This document shows positions 18,619 to 26,149 of a stretch of DNA of 64,000 nt, piece by piece. Below the pieces are notes generated by a model. That model ran no database searches. It was not told the origin of the DNA and worked only from the letters and a program-made list of their open reading frames with translations. A program made the translations under genes and the position numbers. The first letter of the stretch is position 1, and each line of letters opens with the position of its first letter. This DNA is from Chitinophaga sp. GTDB lineage: Bacteria > Bacteroidota > Bacteroidia > Chitinophagales > Chitinophagaceae. The stretch covers positions 175,062 through 239,061 of the forward strand of contig NZ_JAFAIX010000006.1 of NCBI RefSeq assembly GCF_019236475.1, given 5' to 3'.

Positions 18619-20297
18619 TAGACAACCGTTACTGCCCCGGTTACATGAACTGGCTTTCGCGTATCGTTGTCTACATAATCAACAACATATACGTAAGTCC
18701 CAATCGGTACAGGCTCTCCTTTGTAGGTGCCTCGCCATCCCACTTGCGGATCGGTGGAATAGAACATTCTTTCACCCCAACGGTTGTAAATGCTCATCTG
18801 GAAACTGGTCACCGGACATCGATATACCGGCCGGAAATAATCATTTCGGCCGTCGCCATTGGGTGTAAAGGCATTTGGAAAGAAAACCGTACAGGTACAT
18901 TCTGTATACTTTACCACCACTGAGTCTACCGTCTTCCCACATTCATTATATCCGCTAACACTGTACACACCAGGTTTAGTCACCGTAAATACCGGCACAC
19001 TGGTGCTGTCTTGCCATTTAAAATTGCCACCTGCACCGCGTGGATACAGCATATACGGCGTACCGCGACATAAGACCGTATCCATGCCTAGATTGGCTTT
19101 CAGGGAATCTACATAGGAAACGTGTATAGTATCGGAAGACTCGCATCTTCCGATCTGTGCATGTACATAGTAATTGCCAGGCTTAGTGACGTAGTAAGTG
19201 GCCTGGTCAGAATTATCCTGCCAGGTGTAGATACCATTCCCGAAATCGGCTGTCAGCACCAGGAAATTACCCTGGCAAAGCGTGGTATCATTGCCCAGGT
19301 TTATTTTACGGAGTCTATTGTAGTTCACAAAAATGGTGTCTACTACGCTGCAAGTATGATTGATTTCTACCAAGGCCCAAACATTCCCTTCTGAACTAAT
19401 AGTCACGGAAGGAGCCGTTGAACCTGTACTCCATAGCCAGGCCGTGGCTTCGGGCACTTTAGGCGCGAGCGTCACAGATTCTCCCGGACATAGCAAAGTA
19501 TCTGGTCCTAACGAGAACGGATACTCCGGACCTGTAAATGTGACCTTCTTACTAAAGAACATATCTGGGCATCCTGCCGGATGTACGGTTACTGAATAGG
19601 TACCAGAGGTGCGTACATCCTGCACGGGCTCTGTATTTCCTGTGTTCCAGAGATAGGTACAGTTTTGTGCGGTGGCATCCAGTTGAATATTTTCATTGGT
19701 ACAAAGCACCAGATCTGGCCCCAGATTTATCTTAGGAACAGGAGTGAAGAAAACATTCACAGAATCTGGTATCAGGCAGCCATTGATTTTCAGTTTATAG
19801 GTAGCGCTGGTATCAGCGATGATAGAAGATTGTGTAGAGCTGTCTTGCCAGAGATAACTGGCCCCCGGAATGATAGGTCCCTGCAGGACCATGCTGCCGC
19901 CTTGGCAAAGGGTTACGTCCTGTGGCCCCAAATTATACACTATTGGTGTAACGATCGTGATCGGTTGGGTAGCGGTTTGGGATATACCGTTTGTCCAGGT
20001 AGTCAGCGAAACCGTATAAGTACCTGTAGTGGTATAAATATGATATGCTTTTTTGATGCTGGCAGATGAATCCTTATCTGCGCTGCCAGGGTCTCCAAAA
20101 TGCCATTTAACGGAGTCTATTCCGGTCGTGTTTTTTATAGCGAAGTAGACGCTATCATTCACACAGGTGGAAGAAAAAGTAAACGACTGTGCTTGGAGCA
20201 GGAGCGGACATACCAGTAGCATGACCAACATTAGGGGCATGTAACGGAGATAGTTAGAACGGACGAACATGTATAGGCTTCTCATGTGTGGTGACAT
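18615..20297 (-). CDS. Secreted multi-domain protein with PKD domain and type B T9SS sorting domain
   Basis: A 560-residue cell-surface or secreted protein. After a signal peptide (about 1-36) comes a PKD-like domain (about 40-115, VKWHFGDPGSADKDSS and TGTYTVSLTTW). Then follow five modules of about 70-75 residues, each opening with NLGPDxxLCxG-like sequence (YNLGPQDVTLCQG, INLGPDLVLCTN, FSLGPDTLLCPG, INLGNDTTLCQG, ANLGMDTVLCRG) and containing a W-Q-D or W-S-T core, which are Ig-like adhesion repeats. The C-terminus FFPNAFTPNGDGRNDYF to the end is the gliding-motility-associated type B sorting domain for type IX secretion. It may act in adhesion or gliding. A later in-frame Met (residue 5) could be the start. 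Confidence 0.9.
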   Translation of the reverse strand: MSPHMRSLYMFVRSNYLRYMPLMLVMLLVCPLLLQAQSFTFSSTCVNDSVYFAIKNTTGIDSVKWHFGDPGSADKDSSASIKKAYHIYTTTGTYTVSLTTWTNGISQTATQPITIVTPIVYNLGPQDVTLCQGGSMVLQGPIIPGASYLWQDSSTQSSIIADTSATYKLKINGCLIPDSVNVFFTPVPKINLGPDLVLCTNENIQLDATAQNCTYLWNTGNTEPVQDVRTSGTYSVTVHPAGCPDMFFSKKVTFTGPEYPFSLGPDTLLCPGESVTLAPKVPEATAWLWSTGSTAPSVTISSEGNVWALVEINHTCSVVDTIFVNYNRLRKINLGNDTTLCQGNFLVLTADFGNGIYTWQDNSDQATYYVTKPGNYYVHAQIGRCESSDTIHVSYVDSLKANLGMDTVLCRGTPYMLYPRGAGGNFKWQDSTSVPVFTVTKPGVYSVSGYNECGKTVDSVVVKYTECTCTVFFPNAFTPNGDGRNDYFRPVYRCPVTSFQMSIYNRWGERMFYSTDPQVGWRGTYKGEPVPIGTYVYVVDYVDNDTRKPVHVTGAVTVVY

Positions 20298-20381
20298 GGT
20301 AACTGCCTACTAAATTATGTAAAAAAATAATGTGAAGAGAGTAAATAATATGAAGAAACAAATATTTAATAGGTTGGATTG

Positions 20382-20415
20382 CTAAAAACGTCGCCCCGCG
20401 GGGATGCGGAGCGAC
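20382..20415 (-). terminator. Rho-independent terminator of the pseudouridine synthase gene
   Basis: On the minus strand GTCGCTCCGC (20415-20406) pairs with GCGGGGCGAC (20399-20390) through one U-G pair, with a 6-base loop, followed by GTTTTTAG. It sits 9 bases after the stop and works only as minus-strand RNA, because the wobble becomes C-A on the plus strand. Confidence 0.8.
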
Positions 20416-20423
20416 TAACTTTA

Positions 20424-21527
20424 TTATTGTGCATCATCATCCCATTTTTGATTGGGAGTGATTTTTTCTTCTAGTGGGCGAGCGGCAACATAGCGTTTCC
20501 ATTTCTCCAGCACGGTGGTGAAGTCAGTAGGGAGTTGGCTTTCGAAATACATTTGTTTGCGGGTGCGTGGGTGAATGAAACCCAGTTGTTGGGCATGGAG
20601 GGCATGCCTTGGCATGATTTCGAAGCAGTTTTCCACAAACTGCTTGTATTTGGCGAAAATGGTGCCTTTAACGATGCGATTACCGCCATAGGTATCATCA
20701 TTAAAGAGGGAGTGGCCAATATGCTGCATATGGACCCTAATTTGGTGAGTACGACCAGTTTCCAGTCGGCATTCCACCATGGTCACATAATTAAAGCGTT
20801 CCAATACACGGTAATGGGTGATGGCTTCTTTTCCGTATTCGCCATCTGGGTATGCGTCCATGATTTTACGGAAGCGTTGATGGCGGCCCACGTGGGCAAC
20901 GATAGTGCCTTCATCTTCTTTAAAATCTCCCCATACCAATGCGATATAACGACGATGAACGGTGTGGTCAAAAAACTGTTTGGCCAGGTCGTTCATGGCT
21001 TTATCAGACTTAGCCACCACGAGGAGTCCGCTCGTATTTTTATCGATACGATGTACTAATCCGAATCTAGGAATAGCCGGTTCCGTAGCTTGGGTTTTAT
21101 CTCCAAGATACCAGGAGAGGCCGTTTACGAGGGTACCTGTATAGTTGCCACAGCCAGGATGTACTACCATGCCAGCGGGTTTATCGATGATCATGACATC
21201 CTCATCTTCATAAACGATATTCAGCGGTAGTTCTTCTGGCAGGACTTCTGTGCTTTCCGGGTTTTTGTTGGAGTACACGAGAATCCGGTCCAACGGGCGG
21301 ATTTTATAGTTGGATTTTACTGGTTTGTCGTTTACCAGTACCATTTCCCCATCGAGGGCTTGTTGTATTTTATTGCGGGTGGCGCCTTCAATACGTGCGG
21401 TGAGGAATTTATCAATACGGACAGGCTCTTGACCTTTATCTACAACCATATTGATTTTTTCATATAATTCCTCGCTGCCATCACCGTTTTCCAGCTCATC
21501 TTCCAGTTCCAGCAATTCTTCAGCCAT
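20424..21527 (-). CDS. rluD: RluA/RluD-family 23S rRNA pseudouridine synthase
   Basis: A 367-residue RNA pseudouridine synthase that isomerises specific uridines in 23S rRNA. The N-terminal S4 RNA-binding domain covers about residues 35-95 (RIDKFLTARIEGATRNKIQQ). The catalytic domain has the signature HRIDKNTSGLLVVAKS with its catalytic Asp, then GRTHQIRVHMQHIGHSLFND. An acidic N-terminal extension (AEELLELEDELENGDGSEE) precedes S4. The frame extends 20 codons upstream, but the start at 21527 (MAEELLEL) is preferred: the minus-strand -7 box TACCTTTG lies 15 bases before it and the upstream codons overlap lipB. Assignment to RluD rather than another RluA member is by general similarity. Confidence 0.92.
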   Translation of the reverse strand: MAEELLELEDELENGDGSEELYEKINMVVDKGQEPVRIDKFLTARIEGATRNKIQQALDGEMVLVNDKPVKSNYKIRPLDRILVYSNKNPESTEVLPEELPLNIVYEDEDVMIIDKPAGMVVHPGCGNYTGTLVNGLSWYLGDKTQATEPAIPRFGLVHRIDKNTSGLLVVAKSDKAMNDLAKQFFDHTVHRRYIALVWGDFKEDEGTIVAHVGRHQRFRKIMDAYPDGEYGKEAITHYRVLERFNYVTMVECRLETGRTHQIRVHMQHIGHSLFNDDTYGGNRIVKGTIFAKYKQFVENCFEIMPRHALHAQQLGFIHPRTRKQMYFESQLPTDFTTVLEKWKRYVAARPLEEKITPNQKWDDDAQ

Positions 21528-21542
21528 TAGATCAAATTTTTG

Positions 21543-21550
21543 CAAAGGTA
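21543..21550 (-). promoter_or_regulatory. -7 element of the pseudouridine synthase gene
   Basis: CAAAGGTA on the plus strand reads TACCTTTG on the minus strand, matching TANNTTTG, 15 bases before the ATG at 21527. It is only 2 bases from the opposing -7 box of lipB. Confidence 0.5.
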
Positions 21551-21552
21551 CG

Positions 21553-21560
21553 TATCTTTG
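21553..21560 (+). promoter_or_regulatory. -7 element of lipB
   Basis: TATCTTTG matches TANNTTTG and ends 8 bases before the ATG at 21569. The predicted transcript starts close to this codon. No -33 TTG at normal spacing was seen. Confidence 0.5.
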
Positions 21561-21568
21561 CGGGCTAA

Positions 21569-22285
21569 ATGCCAGGTGCAAAAACAATGAGTAAACAACA
21601 GATTGTAGTAAAGGATCTTGGAAGGATTGATTATCAGCAAGCCTGGGACTATCAGGAAAGTCTTTTGAAGCAAAATGTACAGTTGAAAGCGGCGGCTGGC
21701 GATATTCGTCCTAAGCCTACCACCAACTACCTGCTTTTCTGTGAGCATCCGCCTGTGTATACATTGGGTAAAAGCGGACACCTGGAAAACCTGTTGTTGT
21801 CTGAAGAACAATTGGAAGAGAAGAGCATTGGCTTTGTGAACACCAATCGCGGAGGGGATATTACCTTTCATGGTCCTGGCCAGATAGTGGGTTATCCCAT
21901 TTTAGACCTCGAAAATTTCTTTACCGACCTTGGCAAATACTTACGTTTCCTGGAAGAAGTCATTATCCGTACTATCGGCGAATACGGAGTTATAGGAGAT
22001 CGCTCTCAGGGGGAAACCGGCGTCTGGCTGGACCCTCACAATAAAGCACAGGCACGTAAAATCTGCGCGATGGGAGTGAGATGTAGCCGCTGGGTGACCA
22101 TGCATGGCTTTGCATTGAATGTGAATACGCCTTTATCTTACTTCGGGAATATTATTCCATGTGGTATTGCGGATAAACAGGTAGCAGCCTTGAATAAAGA
22201 GGTAGGTCGGGATGTGGATGTAGAAGAAGTGAAAGCTAAGCTGGTGAAGCATTTTAGTGAAGTGTTTGATGCCGAAATGATTTAG
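21569..22285 (+). CDS. lipB: Octanoyl-[acyl-carrier-protein]:protein N-octanoyltransferase LipB
   Basis: A 238-residue LipB that transfers octanoate from acyl carrier protein to lipoyl domains, the first step of lipoate synthesis. Signature NRGGDITFHGPGQIVGYPI (about residues 93-111), the catalytic Lys in RKICAMGVR and the catalytic Cys in IIPCGI are all present. Two starts are possible, ATG at 21569 (leaderless from the -7 box) or ATG at 21587 (MSKQQIVV), which matches the usual family N-terminus better; both give a complete enzyme. It is divergent from the pseudouridine synthase gene. lipA is not in the window. A double-hairpin repeat follows. Confidence 0.95.
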   Translation: MPGAKTMSKQQIVVKDLGRIDYQQAWDYQESLLKQNVQLKAAAGDIRPKPTTNYLLFCEHPPVYTLGKSGHLENLLLSEEQLEEKSIGFVNTNRGGDITFHGPGQIVGYPILDLENFFTDLGKYLRFLEEVIIRTIGEYGVIGDRSQGETGVWLDPHNKAQARKICAMGVRCSRWVTMHGFALNVNTPLSYFGNIIPCGIADKQVAALNKEVGRDVDVEEVKAKLVKHFSEVFDAEMI

Positions 22286-22301
22286 TTTATTAAATATTGG
22301 G

Positions 22302-22399
22302 CAAAACTCTCCTGCCTGTCGTCCCCGCCCAGCGGGCGGGGACGACGAAAAAAATAAAAAGGCGAAATTGACGACACAGTCGTCAATTTCGCCTTTTTT
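22302..22399. repeat. Double-hairpin repeat element, copy B
   Basis: After the conserved head AACTCTCCTG, hairpin 1 is a 13-bp stem (22318-22330 with 22334-22346, loop AGC). An A-rich spacer is followed by hairpin 2, a 20-bp perfect stem (22356-22375 with 22379-22398, loop ACA) ending in T6. The outer arm sequence (GGCGAA/TTCGCC) differs from copy A but remains fully paired, while the inner TTGACG/CGTCAA core is shared. It lies 32 bases after lipB and probably terminates it. Confidence 0.8.
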
Positions 22400-22559
22400 A
22401 ATACAGTTTTTTGTGGTCATAATAATTTGCAAATTATCATCCTGATAATGATATAATCAATTTAAAATCAATTTTATAGATATTAGTTATTAACATGTTA
22501 TTAACGAATTCTTCCATAAAATAACTGTTATTTAGATGTAGAAAAACCTGTTTTTAGTT

Positions 22560-22802
22560 ATGAAAGACGTTAAACCCAAACCCATGCCGTTACCGCGGCC
22601 GAGAGAGGAGATGCCTCCAATTCACCAGTTAATTTTGGATCGAAAGAGAATTGCGCATGCTTTGAAGAATGGCATTCCACTAGAGAAATTGTCAGATATC
22701 AAAATGACTATTGAGAAAGCGAAAAGTAAGAAGAAGAAAAAGAAAGAGGAAGATGAGCGTATACGCGTAATCATTAGACATGGTGTAAATACAGGTCAAT
22801 GA
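22560..22802 (+). CDS. Small basic protein of unknown function, paralogue of its neighbour
   Basis: An 80-residue protein. The N-terminal half (KPKPMPLPRPREEMPPIHQL then LDRKRIAHALKNGIPLEKLSDIK) is shared with the next gene; the C-terminal half is a lysine-rich run (KAKSKKKKKKEEDERIR). It has a proline-rich start, no signal peptide and no transmembrane helix. It opens an AT-rich island of four unrecognised genes. The strong similarity to the next gene's N-terminus argues that it is a real gene. No function can be assigned; the shared helix-like region may be a binding module, which is speculation. Confidence 0.65.
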   Translation: MKDVKPKPMPLPRPREEMPPIHQLILDRKRIAHALKNGIPLEKLSDIKMTIEKAKSKKKKKKEEDERIRVIIRHGVNTGQ

Positions 22803-22862
22803 AGAGCAAATCTTCGCAAGGGTTAGCAACAATCATTTTCAAATTTTAAAAATTAAAAGAAC

Positions 22863-23087
22863 ATGGAGCATGTAAAACAAAGACCAGCGCCGATGCCATT
22901 GCCACGGCCAAGAGAGGAAATGCATCCTATCCATCAAATGATCTGGGATCAGAGAAGACTTATTCATGCAAGCGAAAATGGAATACCATGGGAGGAATTA
23001 ACAGATATCAAGTTTGCTGATGTGAGTTTTATTCAATCTGATGGTTATGATTGTGCGGAAGATATCGTTGCAAAATGGGATTGTTAG
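22863..23087 (+). CDS. Small protein of unknown function, paralogue of its upstream neighbour
   Basis: A 74-residue protein sharing its first 45 residues with the gene 60 bases upstream: KQRPAPMPLPRPREEMHPIH, then an Arg-rich helix and NGIPWEELTDIKFA. The tail diverges (SFIQSDGYDCAEDIVAKWDC) and is acidic, with two Cys, whereas the neighbour's tail is Lys-rich. The pair looks like a tandem duplication with divergent C-termini, a pattern seen in modular small proteins where a common N-terminus carries a variable end. No known family is recognised and no signal peptide is present. Confidence 0.65.
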   Translation: MEHVKQRPAPMPLPRPREEMHPIHQMIWDQRRLIHASENGIPWEELTDIKFADVSFIQSDGYDCAEDIVAKWDC

Positions 23088-23130
23088 TAACAATTGCTTT
23101 TTGGAAAGAGTTAAGCCCAGCATTAAATTT

Positions 23131-23163
23131 TTAACAGTTGTCTGTTTCACGGACAACTGTTAA
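23131..23163. other. 12-bp inverted repeat in the accessory island
   Basis: TTAACAGTTGTC (23131-23142) and GACAACTGTTAA (23152-23163) are perfectly complementary around a 9-base loop. There is no T tract on the plus side, so it is a doubtful terminator; it may be an operator or an RNA element. Confidence 0.45.
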
Positions 23164-23269
23164 ATCTAAGGTTTCTTACCTGCAAGTAGATCTTAATGAG
23201 CATCGAGGAGAATCCCTTTCCCGCCAGGACGAATCCCGATTTTTGACCCATTGAATAAATCTAATATTC

Positions 23270-23836
23270 ATGACTGCTCCAAAGATTTACGAAGTTATTA
23301 GGGAAGGAAATAAATTATCCTTTTGTACAAATTCTCTCGTCTATTACAAAGTTGGTTTTGAGGATTTTCAGCTTTTGGATTATCGTGAAAATATAATTAA
23401 TACAGTAATGTTGACAATAACACGTGAACCACCTGCTGTAAGAGGTAAAAGTTGTAATCATATGGATCGTATGGTAGGATCAACAATTCGATTTATTCTC
23501 ACCAAATACGTTGACGAAAATCCCAATATCCCAATTTTGTTTATTTGTGATACTTCCGATGGGCTAGCCGCCGCTAGACACAAGCTTTTCCAGCGATGGT
23601 GCTTACCATTTCGTAATAAAGTTGTTAAGTATGATAGTACCTATCGTTATCATCAACATGGATTTTATGCTTCCATGATTATAAGAGTGAGTCATCCTCA
23701 ACATTATTATATAATGGATGCATTTCAACAGAATATAGATAGATGCTTCCAGGATGATTTCAAACCAGTCATGGATTGTATCGTACAAGAAGAAAATATG
23801 TTCCCACCGGATTATGACTCCTTCAGTACAAATTAA
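23270..23836 (+). CDS. Protein of unknown function (possible DUF6169-like)
   Basis: A 188-residue soluble protein with no signal peptide. Visible features are a compact N-terminal beta-rich part (KIYEVIREGNKLSFCTNS, VYYKVGFEDFQLLD), a central segment with GKSCNHMDRMVGSTIRFIL and ILFICDTSDGLAAARHKLFQ, and a C-terminal part rich in His and Tyr (YRYHQHGFYASMIIR). The conserved-looking CDTSDG and ARHKLFQRW resemble a family of Bacteroidota orphans that I tentatively associate with DUF6169, from memory only. It lies in the AT-rich island, and its codon use is more AT-rich than that of flanking housekeeping genes, suggesting recent acquisition. Confidence 0.6.
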   Translation: MTAPKIYEVIREGNKLSFCTNSLVYYKVGFEDFQLLDYRENIINTVMLTITREPPAVRGKSCNHMDRMVGSTIRFILTKYVDENPNIPILFICDTSDGLAAARHKLFQRWCLPFRNKVVKYDSTYRYHQHGFYASMIIRVSHPQHYYIMDAFQQNIDRCFQDDFKPVMDCIVQEENMFPPDYDSFSTN

Positions 23837-23902
23837 AGCATAAAAAAGCCAGCCACTGCCTGGTCGGGCAATGACTATTAACAATTAAACCTTGATATAG
23901 CA

Positions 23903-24280
23903 ATGACTACCGAGGCGACGATTATAATCACTAAGAATGAAGGGAAAACCACTTTCATATCAGTCCGTATACCCATTTGGACTAGAAGGAATGATTGCGG
24001 TAATCTATCCGTAAACATTCCACTCTTAGGTTTTGAGACAATAGCAATAGAGGAAAATGATGCCGAAAAAGCAGTTGAAGAAGCTATCATTTCTTTTTGT
24101 GTAATTGCTGAAAGGTTTGGTAAGGGAATTAGGAGAGAATTGCAAGCCCTTGGATGGCGGGTCACTGGTGATGATAAATTAGAATATGGTATTATCGATT
24201 CAAATACTGTTGTAAGAAGTATTTTTAGAACAGGCAGGCTATATGTGAATCCACATTTAAAACTGGCATTACCAGTCTAA
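23903..24280 (+). CDS. Small soluble protein of unknown function
   Basis: A 125-residue protein with an N-terminal beta-hairpin-like region (ATIIITKNEGKTTFISVRIP), then a helix (DAEKAVEEAIISFCVIAERF) and a region ending LQALGWRVTGDDKLEYG. This beta-helix-short-domain layout with LGW is reminiscent of small HicB-like or phage-associated proteins, but no motif is diagnostic. It is the last gene of the AT-rich island, 66 bases after the previous one, and shares its strand and low GC. A 17-bp bidirectional terminator follows. Confidence 0.6.
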   Translation: MTTEATIIITKNEGKTTFISVRIPIWTRRNDCGNLSVNIPLLGFETIAIEENDAEKAVEEAIISFCVIAERFGKGIRRELQALGWRVTGDDKLEYGIIDSNTVVRSIFRTGRLYVNPHLKLALPV

Positions 24281-24303
24281 TGCAGATTTTTTAGAGCAGT
24301 ATT

Positions 24304-24341
24304 CAATAAAAAGGACTGGATATTTCCAGTCCTTTTTATTG
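24304..24341. terminator. Bidirectional terminator between convergent genes
   Basis: A perfect 17-bp stem (24304-24320 with 24325-24341) with a TATT loop; the outer part is A-rich on the left and T-rich on the right, so it can terminate both the island transcript and the opposing gene at 24360. Confidence 0.88.
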
Positions 24342-24359
24342 AAAAAGTATGTTGTTACC

Positions 24360-25094
24360 TTACATTTTATAATTCAGCGGAATAAAGAAATTCCATTTCT
24401 CTTTCAGTTTCCCATCTTCAAATAATTCAAAGTTGAACCAACCTGCATGTAAGAAAATCGCTTTCTCCAAGATAAGAGAAGGGAACTTTACATGTTCTAT
24501 ATCGAAGAGATATGCGCCATTAGATTCGAAGAATTTAACGCTGTAGCGTTTCCTTTCGGCATCTGGCAATTTGATGTTCACATTACCGTCCGCAGTGGTG
24601 TACACGAAGTTAGAAGGGTGCCAAACCACGCGCTCTGGCTCCTTGTTTTCCTGTTCTTTCCCGCGAAGGCCACGAGCCGCGTCTTTGATATCTGCATATT
24701 GCAGTTTCATATCGGCGCGAATGGTGCTGTCGCTCACTGCCAGTATCGTTTTACTGTAGAAAAAACGACCGCTGTTGAAGAGAATGAAAAAGCGGTAATA
24801 GTTAGTACCAGGCAATGGTTTATTATCCTGGAAGTTATTGCGTGTTTCATTAGGGTTATTTACATAACCGATTGTGTTAAAGTTGATCACACTATCCAGA
24901 GAGCGCTGTACGCCAATCTCCTTCACATCTCGGAAGCCGGAAAGCCATTCCAGTGAAATCTTCCCGGTTTTAATGATCGCATTAAATTGCGGTAATACCG
25001 GTGGGTTTTCTGGTTCCTGGTTCTGCGCGCTTACGCTGAGGGTGGTTATTAATAAAATTCCTATAGCAATAGAAAATTGCACGATCTGCTTCAT
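24360..25094 (-). CDS. Periplasmic protein of unknown function with a fibronectin-like segment
   Basis: A 244-residue protein with a Sec signal peptide (MKQIVQF...LSVSAQ, residues 1-23). Residues about 35-120 look like a beta-sandwich module: ISLEWLSGFRDVKEIGVQR, TIGYVNNP, PGTNYYRFFILFNSGRFFYSK, as in fibronectin-type or T9SS-associated domains. A basic linker (GKEQENKEPERV) leads to a second beta-rich domain (NVNIKLPDAERKRYSVKFFE) ending FFIPLNYKM. The open frame begins 17 codons further upstream, but the Met at 25094 fits the signal peptide. No T9SS sorting signal is obvious. Function unknown. Confidence 0.78.
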   Translation of the reverse strand: MKQIVQFSIAIGILLITTLSVSAQNQEPENPPVLPQFNAIIKTGKISLEWLSGFRDVKEIGVQRSLDSVINFNTIGYVNNPNETRNNFQDNKPLPGTNYYRFFILFNSGRFFYSKTILAVSDSTIRADMKLQYADIKDAARGLRGKEQENKEPERVVWHPSNFVYTTADGNVNIKLPDAERKRYSVKFFESNGAYLFDIEHVKFPSLILEKAIFLHAGWFNFELFEDGKLKEKWNFFIPLNYKM

Positions 25095-25161
25095 ACTAAT
25101 AATAATCCTATCTCTTAAAGTTGGCAAAAATACACTACCTGCCAAATATAACGAACAGTTT

Positions 25162-26061
25162 TTAAAATGCCAGTATTCCTTCCTGCTGTGACTGGTTGCC
25201 CTGTAGCCCGCCCGTATGAATCAGCAGTACTTTGCTGTTCGCCGGGAAGTATTGTTGCTCCAGTAGCTGGTGAAATGCCATGACCAATTTGCCCGTATAG
25301 ATGATGTCGGTAGGTATGCCGGTTTGAAGATAGAATTGATTCATGAACGCTATCAGTTCCCGGTTTATTTTGCCATAACCTCCTTGATGAAAGTCGGTGA
25401 GCAATTTCCAAGTGGAGCGATGATATGGTGAAAGCAGGGCTTGGATTTCTTTCTCCAGGAAGCCGGCCCCTTTCAAAACCGCTATGGCTAGTACTTCCTG
25501 AGCAGCTCCGGCAGCGTTGATGAGTCCTGCTGCGGTGGTGCCGGTGCCAGCGGCAACGAGGATATGTGTATACTCCTCCATCGGAAAGAGGGAAAGGATT
25601 TCCTCACAGCCCCTTGCTCCGGCGGCATTATGGCCTCCCTCTGGAATGACAAAGCCCTCCTGGCGGAGCTTTTCCAGTTCAGGATGCCCGGATTGCTGCA
25701 TGGCGCTGTATTGAGCGCGACTCACAAACCTGAGCTGCATGCCGTTTGCGGCGGCATGACGTAGGGTGGTATTGGTGTTGGAGTGAATTTCGTCTCCCCG
25801 TATTATACCGATACACGACAATCCATTTTCCCTGCAAGCCTGTGCGGTGGCAGCAATATGATTAGACCAGGCGCCTCCAAAGGTAATGATGGTCTGATAA
25901 CCCGCTTCCCTGGCCTCTTTCAGGTTATATTTTAGCTTAAACCATTTATTGCCGGAAATGACCGGATCCAGCTTATCCAGTCGGAGCATGGATGCGTTCA
26001 TCCCCTCCGGAAGCCAGGAAGGACAAACGGGATCCAGGGTAATATTGTTATAATCAGCCAT
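25162..26061 (-). CDS. PLP-dependent deaminase of the D-cysteine desulfhydrase/ACC deaminase family
   Basis: A 299-residue fold-type II PLP enzyme. The PLP lysine lies in SGNKWFKLKYNL (about residues 36-47), the substrate-binding SNH motif is in FGGAWSNHIAATAQA, and the phosphate-binding loop is VAAGTGTTAAG. The family includes 1-aminocyclopropane-1-carboxylate deaminases and D-cysteine desulfhydrases; many Bacteroidota members probably act as D-cysteine desulfhydrases, and the exact substrate cannot be settled by eye. A TACCTTCG box, close to the -7 consensus, lies just before the ATG. It is downstream of and on the same strand as the GH29 gene, but a hairpin separates them. Confidence 0.85.
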   Translation of the reverse strand: MADYNNITLDPVCPSWLPEGMNASMLRLDKLDPVISGNKWFKLKYNLKEAREAGYQTIITFGGAWSNHIAATAQACRENGLSCIGIIRGDEIHSNTNTTLRHAAANGMQLRFVSRAQYSAMQQSGHPELEKLRQEGFVIPEGGHNAAGARGCEEILSLFPMEEYTHILVAAGTGTTAAGLINAAGAAQEVLAIAVLKGAGFLEKEIQALLSPYHRSTWKLLTDFHQGGYGKINRELIAFMNQFYLQTGIPTDIIYTGKLVMAFHQLLEQQYFPANSKVLLIHTGGLQGNQSQQEGILAF

Positions 26062-26093
26062 GGGGGCGAAGGTACAGTATACGAAATAAGAAA

Positions 26094-26127
26094 GGGCGCA
26101 ATGGTAAAAAAAGATACCTTTGCGCCC
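26094..26127 (-). terminator. Probable terminator of the GH29 fucosidase gene
   Basis: GGGCGCAATGGTA (26094-26106) pairs with TACCTTTGCGCCC (26115-26127), 12 pairs and one mismatch. Read on the minus strand it is followed by TTTCTTATTTC. It lies between the fucosidase stop and the next minus-strand gene. Confidence 0.6.
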
Positions 26128-26149
26128 CGCTATTGGAAAAAGAGATCGG

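Noticed and set aside
23131..23163. The 12-bp inverted repeat as a terminator
   Set aside because: No T tract follows on the plus strand and the stem lies inside a same-strand gene run. It is kept only as an unassigned structure.
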